Source: Actinomycetota bacterium
Lineage (GTDB): Bacteria; Actinomycetota; UBA4738; HRBIN12
DNA: 64,000 nucleotides
Direction of reading: 5' to 3'
NCBI GenBank assembly: GCA_035640355.1
Contig: DASQWI010000009.1
Location: forward strand, 124,001 to 188,000
Part shown: piece by piece, positions 57,285-64,000 of the stretch
Layout: the number at the start of each line of letters is the position of its first letter
Position numbering within the stretch: position 1 is the stretch's first letter
Made by a program: the position numbers and the translations under genes
The notes under the pieces: model-generated
Databases searched by the model: none
What the model saw: only the letters and a program-made list of their open reading frames with translations
Told to the model about the DNA's origin: nothing

Positions 57285-57432
57285 CTCATCACATCATGTG
57301 GGCCGGCTTGGCTGCGACTCGAGGAACTGACGGATCCCGATCGCGCCTGCTCGGTTCGAGCGGGAGCGTGACACGTCGCTCGCCACGCCGCCACCGACCC
57401 AGCCGGCTCGGTCATCGGTCAGACTGGCGCGC

Positions 57433-58140
57433 GTGACGCACGACGTTCTCGTCGCCCCGTCGATCCTCGCCGCGGACTACGCTCGCCTCGCCGACGAGGT
57501 CGCCGTCGTTCGCCCGGCCGTCGACTGGCTACACGTCGACCTCATGGATGGGCACTTCGTTCCGAACCTGTCCATCGGCCCGCCGGTGGTCGCGTCGCTC
57601 CGACCGCACACGGACCTGTTCCTGGATTGCCACCTGATGGTCAGCGATCCGGGGATGTGGCTGGAACGACTCGCGGACGCCGGCGCGAACCTGTGCAGCG
57701 TGCACGTGGAGCTCGGCGATCCGACAACGCTTCTGGCCCGAACGCGCGAGCTCGGCATGCAGGCCGGCATCGTCGTCGACGGTCCCACGCCGTTCGAGGC
57801 CGTCGAGCCGTACCTCGACGAGCGCATCGACCTGCTCCTGGTCATGACGATCAAGGCGGGGTTCGGCGGACAGCAGTTCATCGCGGAGCACCTCGAGAAG
57901 GTCCGGATGGCCAACGAGATCCGCGAACGCACCGGCGGCTCGTTCCGCATCGAGGTGGACGGCGGGATCTCGCCCGCGAACGCCACCGACGCGGTTCGAG
58001 CCGGCGCGGACGTGCTCGTCGCGGGGAGCGCGATCTTCCACGCCTCCGATCCACTCGAGGCGGCGCGAGCGATCCGGACCGCCGCCGGTTCGGTCCGCGC
58101 AGGCGACCCCCCGGCTAGCTCGACCTCTGCTCAGACGTGA
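57433..58140 (+). CDS. rpe: Ribulose-phosphate 3-epimerase
   Basis: 235 residues from GTG 57433. VAPSILAADYARLADEV opens the barrel. WLHVDLMDGHFVPNLSIGP carries metal-binding His/Asp, DCHLMVSDPGMW the second set, LLVMTIKAGFGGQQFI the third and EVDGGISPANATDAVRAGADVLVAGSAIF the phosphate grip. It interconverts ribulose 5-phosphate and xylulose 5-phosphate in the pentose phosphate pathway. Pgi, gnd and glucan phosphorylase follow in the same direction. Confidence 0.96.
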   Translation: MTHDVLVAPSILAADYARLADEVAVVRPAVDWLHVDLMDGHFVPNLSIGPPVVASLRPHTDLFLDCHLMVSDPGMWLERLADAGANLCSVHVELGDPTTLLARTRELGMQAGIVVDGPTPFEAVEPYLDERIDLLLVMTIKAGFGGQQFIAEHLEKVRMANEIRERTGGSFRIEVDGGISPANATDAVRAGADVLVAGSAIFHASDPLEAARAIRTAAGSVRAGDPPASSTSAQT

Positions 58141-58209
58141 CCCATTCCCGCTTTCACACTTAGAGAGAGGTCAACGGTAACGAGCCGGTCGCCGGAGTAT
58201 GTTCGCTCG

Positions 58210-59736
58210 ATGAACCCTCTGAAGGAGTTTCCCGCGGTCTCCGAACGCCTTCGGCAAATGGACCAGGACGGGGTCGTCGAGCGCATCTGGCGCAAGGACC
58301 ACACCGTCTGGAAGGACGACCCGACCGAGATCACCAACCGGCTCGGCTGGCTGACCGTCACCGATCTCATGCAGGAGCGGATCGGGGAGCTCGAGGCGTA
58401 CGCACAGCAGTTGGCCGCCGACGGGCTGGAGACGGCGGTTCTGCTCGGGATGGGCGGCTCGTCGCTCGCGCCGGAGGTGTTCGCGACGACGTTCGGCCTC
58501 GCCGACGGAGCTCTCGAGCTGATCGTCCTCGACACGACCCACCCGGTCACGATCGAGCGCCTCACCTCGCAACTCGAGCTGTCGAGGACGCTGTTCATCG
58601 TCGCCAGCAAGTCGGGGACGACGACCGAGACCCTTTCCCACTTCGCCCACTTCTGGGAACGCGCGCCCCGGGGCGAGCAGTTCGTGGCGATCACGGACCC
58701 CGGGACGCCGCTCGAGAAGCTCGCGCACGACCACAGGTTCCGCGCGGTGTTCTCCAACCCCGACGACATAGGCGGTCGATACTCGGCGCTCTCGTACTTC
58801 GGCCTGGTGCCGGCCGCGCTGATCGGCTCGCCCCTGCACGAGATCCTCGAACGGGCCGCGGATATGGAGCGCGCGTCCGAGCGGCTCGTGCCCGCGTCGC
58901 AGATCCCCGCTGTAACGCTCGGAGCACTGATGGGCGAGGCCGCGAAGGCGGGCCGGGACAAGCTCACATTGATCCTCCCGCCGGAGATCGAGTCGTTCGG
59001 CAACTGGGTCGAGCAGCTGATCGCCGAGTCGACCGGCAAGGAGGGGAAGGGCATCGTTCCCGTCGTCGGTGAGCCGCTCGGCGAACCGGGGGTGTACGGC
59101 GAGGACCGAGTGTTCGCGGCGATCGGCGAACACGACGGCGTGGCCGCGCTCGAGAACCTCGGCCATCCGGTCGTCCGACTCGCGTACGAGGATCGCGAAC
59201 AGATCGGCGGCGAGTACTTCCGCTGGGAGATGGCCACAGCCGTCGCCGGGTACGTGCTGCAGATCAATCCGTTCGACCAGCCGAACGTGCAGGGAGCCAA
59301 GGACGCGACGAGCGAGATCCTGTCGGGCGGAACGATCGACGAACCGGGGTTCGACGACGTGAGCGCGCTGCTGAAAGAGGTGGGCTCGGGCGACTACGTC
59401 GGGATCCACGCGTACCTCGACCGCACGTCCAAGACGGAGGACACGTTGCAGCGAGCGAGAGTGGCGATCAGGGACCGCTACCGCGTCGCGACGACGGTGG
59501 GGTTCGGGCCGCGGTTCCTGCATTCGACGGGGCAGCTGCACAAGGGCGGCCCGAACAACGGCGTGTTCATCCAGGTCGTCGACGGGACGCGGTCGACGGA
59601 TCTCCCGATCCCCGGACGGCCCTACTCGTTCGGAACGCTGATCGACGCGCAGGCGCTCGGCGACCTGCGGTCGCTCCGGGAGCGCGGGCGACGCGTGGCG
59701 CGAGTGACGCTCGACGCGCTCATGGAGGCGATCTGA
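58210..59736 (+). CDS. pgi: Glucose-6-phosphate isomerase
   Basis: 508 residues from ATG 58210. [15 protein letters not shown] is the first SIS-fold grip. [21 protein letters not shown] holds the phosphate site; [21 protein letters not shown] includes the catalytic Glu region. The C-terminal half has [17 protein letters not shown], typical of the form found fused to transaldolase in some bacteria, but no transaldolase part is present here. It turns glucose 6-phosphate into fructose 6-phosphate. Confidence 0.92.
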   Translation: MNPLKEFPAVSERLRQMDQDGVVERIWRKDHTVWKDDPTEITNRLGWLTVTDLMQERIGELEAYAQQLAADGLETAVLLGMGGSSLAPEVFATTFGLADGALELIVLDTTHPVTIERLTSQLELSRTLFIVASKSGTTTETLSHFAHFWERAPRGEQFVAITDPGTPLEKLAHDHRFRAVFSNPDDIGGRYSALSYFGLVPAALIGSPLHEILERAADMERASERLVPASQIPAVTLGALMGEAAKAGRDKLTLILPPEIESFGNWVEQLIAESTGKEGKGIVPVVGEPLGEPGVYGEDRVFAAIGEHDGVAALENLGHPVVRLAYEDREQIGGEYFRWEMATAVAGYVLQINPFDQPNVQGAKDATSEILSGGTIDEPGFDDVSALLKEVGSGDYVGIHAYLDRTSKTEDTLQRARVAIRDRYRVATTVGFGPRFLHSTGQLHKGGPNNGVFIQVVDGTRSTDLPIPGRPYSFGTLIDAQALGDLRSLRERGRRVARVTLDALMEAI

Positions 59737-59737
59737 G

Positions 59738-60754
59738 ATGCAACTGGGGATGGTCGGCCTGGGCCGGATGGGATCGAACCTCACGCGGCGCCTGATGCGC
59801 AACGGTCACGAGGTCGTTGCGTACGACGTGAACGCCGACTCGGTCAAGCAGCTTGAGAGCGAGGGTGCGATCGGCACCGGTTCACTCGAGGACTTCGTGA
59901 ACGAGCTCTCGAAGCCACGCGCCGCGTGGGTCATGGTTCCGGCCGCGTTCGCCGAGCAGACCACCGACGAGCTCGCCGAGCTCATGGAGGCCGACGACAT
60001 CGTCATCGACGGCGGCAACTCATACTACCGCGACGATATGGCACGAGCCGAGCGGTACGGCACAAAAGGCGTGCATTTCGTTGACGTCGGAACGAGTGGT
60101 GGTGTGTTCGGGCTCGAGCGGGGGTTCTGCCTGATGATCGGCGGCGAGAACGAGGTCGTGAAGCATCTCGATCCGATCTTCAGCGCGCTCGCGCCGGGGG
60201 TGGACGTCGCGCATCGAACACCCGGACGCACCGACGCGAACGCGACCACCGCCGAGCAGGGCTATCTGCACTGCGGTCCGGTGGGCGCCGGCCATTTCGT
60301 GAAGATGGTCCACAACGGGATCGAGTACGCGCTGATGGCCGCGTACGCGGAGGGTTTGAACGTGCTGAAGCACGCGAATGTCGGTGCCGAGACGCGCGAG
60401 TCCGACGCCGAGACGACACCGCTCCGCGATCCGCAGTACTACCGGTACGACCTGAACATCTCGGAGATCGCTGAGGTGTGGCGGCGAGGCAGTGTGGTCG
60501 CGTCGTGGCTGCTCGACCTCACGGCGGCCGCGACGTTCGAGGACCCAACGCTCGAGGCATTCTCGGGTCGAGTTTCGGACTCCGGCGAGGGACGGTGGAC
60601 CGCACTCGCCGCGATCGACGAAGGCGTTCCCGTGCACGTGCTCTCGGCGGCGCTATTCGACCGGTTCGAGTCACGCCACGAAGCGGACTTCGCGAACAAG
60701 ATCCTGTCCGCGCTGCGCCTGCAGTTTGGAGGCCACGCCGAGAACAAGGGGTAG
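59738..60754 (+). CDS. gnd: 6-phosphogluconate dehydrogenase (decarboxylating)
   Basis: 338 residues, starting one base after pgi's stop codon. [27 protein letters not shown] is the nucleotide-binding fold, [12 protein letters not shown] binds substrate, and [20 protein letters not shown] and [25 protein letters not shown] hold catalytic Lys, Asn and His. The short form (about 300-340 residues) is the NAD-favouring GndA-like type. It converts 6-phosphogluconate to ribulose 5-phosphate and feeds rpe. It is tightly coupled to pgi. Confidence 0.95.
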   Translation: MQLGMVGLGRMGSNLTRRLMRNGHEVVAYDVNADSVKQLESEGAIGTGSLEDFVNELSKPRAAWVMVPAAFAEQTTDELAELMEADDIVIDGGNSYYRDDMARAERYGTKGVHFVDVGTSGGVFGLERGFCLMIGGENEVVKHLDPIFSALAPGVDVAHRTPGRTDANATTAEQGYLHCGPVGAGHFVKMVHNGIEYALMAAYAEGLNVLKHANVGAETRESDAETTPLRDPQYYRYDLNISEIAEVWRRGSVVASWLLDLTAAATFEDPTLEAFSGRVSDSGEGRWTALAAIDEGVPVHVLSAALFDRFESRHEADFANKILSALRLQFGGHAENKG

Positions 60755-60871
60755 CCGACCCTTCGAGCGCGCTGAACAGGATCCGACGACGCCGAACGCG
60801 CCGCTCCTCTCGTGATGCGGCATCGCGCACGTCCGGTCAGGCGTTCTCTCCGCTCAATAGGATGGACGCCC

Positions 60872-62992
60872 GTGACAGCCGACGGCGCCCGCGACCTGGC
60901 GCGTGCGGTCCGCGACCTCGCCGATCGCCTTCCGGAGCGGCTGTGGCCGCTCGCCCGCGTCGCCTACAACTACCGGTGGTCGTGGGCTCCCGGGGGAGAG
61001 GAGCTGTTCCGCCGTATCGACCCGGTGCGGTTCGAGCGGGCGCGGGGGAATCCCGTCTCGTTCCTGTTCCGTCTGCCTGCCGACGTACTCGAGCGCGTCG
61101 CACACGACCATGAGGTCGTCTCGACCGCGGAACGGTTGCAGGAAGCGTGCGACGAGGAGCTCGCGGCACCCTCGATCTCGCGCGGCGAGGTGACGCCGGT
61201 TCGGCCCGTCGCGTTCGTGTGCGCCGAGTTCGGCATCCACCGTTCGCTCCCCATCTACCAGGGCGGCCTCGGCGTGCTCGCCGGGGACATCCTCAAGGGC
61301 TCCTCCGATCTGCGCATGCCGATGGTCGGCGTTGGCCTCCTGTACTCGAAAGGCAGCTTCCACCAGCGGATCGATCAGACCGGGTGGCAGCACGACTATT
61401 GGCTGGAGACCGAACCCGATCGTCTGCCGGCCGCGCTCGTCGCGAACGACGACGGGACACCGCTCGTCGTCGACGTCCCCGTCAGTGGACGAACCGTTCA
61501 CGTGCAGATATGGCGCGTGCAGGTCGGGCGCGTTCCGTTGTTCCTTCTCGACGCAAACCGCGAGGACAACGGAACCGCGCAGCGCTGGATCACCGCTCGG
61601 TTGTACGTGGGCAATCCCGTGGTTCGCCTGCAGCAGTACGCGATGCTCGGCGTCGGCGGGATCCGCGTGCTCCGCGCGATGGGGATCGAACCCTCCGTCG
61701 TGCACGTGAACGAGGGGCACGGTGCGTTCGCGCCGCTCGCGCTCGCCGCGCGCGAATCGAGAGGTCAGCCGTCGACCGCCGCGATCAGCAACGCGCGCGA
61801 GCGGACGATCTTCACGACGCACACACCGGTCGCGGCCGGGAACGAGACGTACGACCCGACGGCGGTGCTCGAGGTGCTCGGGCCGCTGATCGACGCGAAG
61901 CGGTTGACCGACTTCGGGAGCGTGGACGGCGGCGGCATCGGAATGACGTCGCTCGGTCTTCGGCTCGCTCGAGCATCGACCGCGGTCAGTCGCCGGCACG
62001 GCGAGGTGGCGCGAGCCATGTGGCGACCGCTGTTTACCTCAGCGAAGCGCGACGAGGACGTCCCCATCACACATGTCACGAACGGCGTGCACGTCCCGAC
62101 GTGGATGGCCGGGCCCATGCGCGAGCTGCTCGACCGGCACCTGGGTGACGAGTGGCACGCGCGCGAGGACGACCCTGCAACGTGGGCGTCGATCGAGAGC
62201 ATCCCCGACCAGGAGCTGTGGGCGACGCGATCGCGACTGCGCGCCGCGCTCGTCGACTACGTCCGCGAGGCAGACGCGGCGTCGCGCCTTGGCCGGTACG
62301 AGGACGCATCGGCAGTCGAGGACTCGGAACGAGCGTTCCTCCCGGACAGGTTGACGCTGGGGTTCGCCCGTCGGGTCGCCACGTACAAGCGCCTGCACCT
62401 TCTTCTTCGCGATCACGATCGGATCGAAACGCTTCTGGGCAAGGCCGACTCGATCCAGTTCGTCATCGCCGGGAAGGCGCACCCTCGCGATAGCGAAGCC
62501 AAGGAGCGCCTGGCGGAGTTCATCCAGACGCCCTGGGCCCCCGACGTCGCGCCGCGGATCGCGTTCATCGAGGACTACGACATGGACGTCGCCTCGCACC
62601 TCGTCGCCGGGTGCGATGTGTGGGTGAACGTGCCCCGCCCACCGCTCGAGGCGAGCGGGACGAGCGGGATGAAGGCGGCGCTGAACGGCGCGCTGAACCT
62701 CTCGGTGCTCGACGGCTGGTGGGCAGAGGCGTACGACGGCGAGAACGGCTGGGCGGTCGGCGACGCGGACCCGAACGGCGATGACGGAACGCAAGACGAC
62801 CGCGACGCGGAGGACCTCCTCGACAAGATCGAGCACGAGCTTCTGCCGATGTTCCAATCGCGGAACGAAGCGGGCGTACCCGTCGAGTGGGTTCGCCGCG
62901 TGAAGCGCTCGTTGATGACGGTCGGTCCGCGTTTCGGCGCGACACGAATGCTGCGCGAGTACCTCGAACAGATCTACGCCCCAGATGGATGA
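60872..62992 (+). CDS. glgP: Alpha-glucan phosphorylase (GT35)
   Basis: 706 residues from GTG 60872, with AGGATGG six bases upstream. The front (residues 1-100) is the DUF3417-like segment (LARVAYNYRWSW). Catalytic blocks are CAEFGIHRSLPIYQGGLGVLAGDILK, VVHVNEGHGAFAPL, FTTHTPVAAGNETYD, THVTNGVHVPTW and RRVATYKRLHL. The pyridoxal lysine lies in EASGTSGMKAALNGALNLSVLDGWW. It releases glucose 1-phosphate from glycogen or maltodextrin, feeding the sugar-phosphate genes just upstream. Confidence 0.93.
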   Translation: MTADGARDLARAVRDLADRLPERLWPLARVAYNYRWSWAPGGEELFRRIDPVRFERARGNPVSFLFRLPADVLERVAHDHEVVSTAERLQEACDEELAAPSISRGEVTPVRPVAFVCAEFGIHRSLPIYQGGLGVLAGDILKGSSDLRMPMVGVGLLYSKGSFHQRIDQTGWQHDYWLETEPDRLPAALVANDDGTPLVVDVPVSGRTVHVQIWRVQVGRVPLFLLDANREDNGTAQRWITARLYVGNPVVRLQQYAMLGVGGIRVLRAMGIEPSVVHVNEGHGAFAPLALAARESRGQPSTAAISNARERTIFTTHTPVAAGNETYDPTAVLEVLGPLIDAKRLTDFGSVDGGGIGMTSLGLRLARASTAVSRRHGEVARAMWRPLFTSAKRDEDVPITHVTNGVHVPTWMAGPMRELLDRHLGDEWHAREDDPATWASIESIPDQELWATRSRLRAALVDYVREADAASRLGRYEDASAVEDSERAFLPDRLTLGFARRVATYKRLHLLLRDHDRIETLLGKADSIQFVIAGKAHPRDSEAKERLAEFIQTPWAPDVAPRIAFIEDYDMDVASHLVAGCDVWVNVPRPPLEASGTSGMKAALNGALNLSVLDGWWAEAYDGENGWAVGDADPNGDDGTQDDRDAEDLLDKIEHELLPMFQSRNEAGVPVEWVRRVKRSLMTVGPRFGATRMLREYLEQIYAPDG

Positions 62993-63001
62993 GACCGAGG
63001 G

Positions 63002-63511
63002 ATGAGACCGATGGACGAGCCGATTGCCATCCCGCTGCCGTTGCCACGTGACTACGGCAAGGCCACGAAGCCGATGGCGTGGTTCGAGGCGGAACGCTTG
63101 CTGACCGAATCGCGGGTGTACTGGATCGCAACGACGCGGCCCGACGGGAGGCCGCACGTCGTACCGTCCGACGGTGTCTGGCTCGACGGAGCGCTCTACT
63201 TCGGCGGCGCCCCGGAGACGGTACATATGCGCAACGTCCGAACGACCGGCCACGCCGTTGCGCACGTCGGCGATGGACTTCGCGCCGCGGTGATGGCCGA
63301 AGGATCGGTCGAGGACGAGAAGCCTGAGCGCGAAGTCGCACAGCGGCTCGCCGATGCGAACAACACCAAATACGCGGACTACGGGTACAACATGACGGCC
63401 GAGAGCTACATCAAGAGTGGCGTAACGGCGTTACGCGCTCGGCGCGTGTTGGCGTGGACGAAGTTCCCCGAGAACGCCACGCGGTTCGTCTTCGGTTCGA
63501 ACGACGCCTAG
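63002..63511 (+). CDS. Pyridoxamine 5'-phosphate oxidase-like flavin protein
   Basis: 169 residues from ATG 63002, nine bases after the phosphorylase stop. VYWIATTRPDGRPHVVPSDGVWLDGALYFGG is the split-barrel flavin-binding fold; TVHMRNVRTTGHAVAHVGDG continues it. The final part has helix and strands, TALRARRVLAWTKFPENATRFVF. Proteins of this type often use F420 or FMN in actinobacteria. Substrate and cofactor are undecided. Confidence 0.88.
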   Translation: MRPMDEPIAIPLPLPRDYGKATKPMAWFEAERLLTESRVYWIATTRPDGRPHVVPSDGVWLDGALYFGGAPETVHMRNVRTTGHAVAHVGDGLRAAVMAEGSVEDEKPEREVAQRLADANNTKYADYGYNMTAESYIKSGVTALRARRVLAWTKFPENATRFVFGSNDA

Positions 63512-63566
63512 GTGCGAGCGTCGGCGACGCGCTCGGCGAGGGATTGATCGGTTGAACCAGGGGCGT

Positions 63567-64000
63567 TCAGTCGCCGGCCCGATGGACGACATGACCACCG
63601 ACCACCGTGTGCGTGACGCTGGTGTCGAGGATCTCGGGGGGATCCGCCGCAGCGAACAGATCCCGTGACAGCACCACGAGATCGGCGTACTTCCCCGGTG
63701 TGAGGCTGCCCCGGCTGCCCTCAGCGAAATTGGCGAACGCGCTCCCGATCGTGGCCGCTCGGAGCGCGGTGGCGAGGTCCACGCGCTCATCGAGGCTCCA
63801 TGCGCCGGTTCCGTCCGGGGCGGCGCGGGTCACCGCTGTATAAAGCCAGTACATCGGGTCCATCTCGGCGACGTTCCAGTCAGACGAGAACGCCAGCGTC
63901 GCGCCGCGATCGGAGAGCGAACGGAAGGGCCAGGCGTAACGTGACCGCCCGACTCCGACGTTCTCCCGCCACTCGGCCACGATGTCGGGCGCGCAGTGCC
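63567..64000 (-). CDS. YtcJ-like amidohydrolase (C-terminal part)
   Basis: The gene's beginning lies beyond the right edge; 144 residues are visible. LAFSSDWNVAEMDPMYWLYTAVTRA holds the metal-site Asp of amidohydrolases. ATIGSAFANFAEGSRGSLTPGKYADLVVLSRDLF is the typical final block, and HTVVGGHVVHRAGD ends it. The frame reads through the edge as HCAPDIVAEW, where YtcJ-like proteins have conserved His. The substrate is unknown. Confidence 0.88.
   Translation of the reverse strand, partial: HCAPDIVAEWRENVGVGRSRYAWPFRSLSDRGATLAFSSDWNVAEMDPMYWLYTAVTRAAPDGTGAWSLDERVDLATALRAATIGSAFANFAEGSRGSLTPGKYADLVVLSRDLFAAADPPEILDTSVTHTVVGGHVVHRAGD

Overview
The window is high-GC, densely packed DNA from a member of the Actinomycetota. 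Lineage markers are a WhiB iron-sulfur regulator (47399-47677), an AdnA/AdnB helicase-nuclease pair (30349-36488), a PGPGW membrane protein, a DUF5317 protein, and frequent GTG starts and ATGA/GTGA gene overlaps. There is no rRNA gene, so a finer placement is not possible; an uncultured or deep-branching actinobacterium is my inference. I saw no insertion sequence, prophage or CRISPR array. Most of the window looks like ordinary chromosome.

Layout, left part. 1-3355 is the end of a peptide-type ABC importer operon (permease, permease, two ATPases). 3352-6281 holds a coiled-coil protein, a class III CoA-transferase that appears to start at a CTG codon, and a methyltransferase. 6289-13091 is one long minus-strand run: polyamine-type transporter PotD-PotB-PotC without an ATPase, then a MoxR-like AAA+ ATPase, a small membrane protein and a VWA protein. 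13137-14570 is a lipoprotein and a frameshifted SMP-30-like gene. 14555-19177 is a minus-strand series (glyoxalase-fold protein, UbiA-like membrane protein, UbiE/MenG-type methyltransferase, membrane molybdopterin oxidoreductase, HAD phosphatase, MpaB-like oxygenase).

19267-26206 is a signalling region. Two homologous membrane histidine kinases of the LytS/NarX-like (HisKA_3) type flank a 29-codon hydrophobic peptide gene, which lies on the opposite strand and has its own terminator. Next come an OmpR-type response regulator with its own kinase (apparent ACG start) and two membrane-anchored, Asp/Ser/Gly-rich low-complexity proteins. The second kinase and part of the first are less GC-rich than the surroundings, which may indicate transfer.

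26293-43283 holds housekeeping and maintenance genes: DUF72, two-domain phosphoesterase, site-2-type protease with CBS domains, AdnA-AdnB, two divergent cyclic-nucleotide-domain proteins, methyltransferase, metallo-beta-lactamase and Nudix hydrolases, a MidA-type methyltransferase and an isolated nuoD. 43499-46786 is selA-selB, the selenocysteine incorporation pair; neither tRNA-Sec nor selD is in the window. 46827-57062 holds RidA, WhiB, an NfeD-like protein, a bifunctional penicillin-binding protein with PASTA domains, YqeY, a phosphoesterase, a secreted lysyl-oxidase-like protein, a glycosyltransferase, tRNA-Pro(CGG) and an NlpC/P60 endopeptidase. 57433-62992 is a sugar-phosphate run (rpe, pgi, gnd, glucan phosphorylase) linking glycogen breakdown to the pentose phosphate pathway. 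The right edge cuts an amidohydrolase.

The best candidates for something undescribed are the kinase-peptide-kinase locus at 19787-22984, and the apparent non-standard start codons (CTG, ACG, possibly a second ACG), each behind a strong Shine-Dalgarno sequence.
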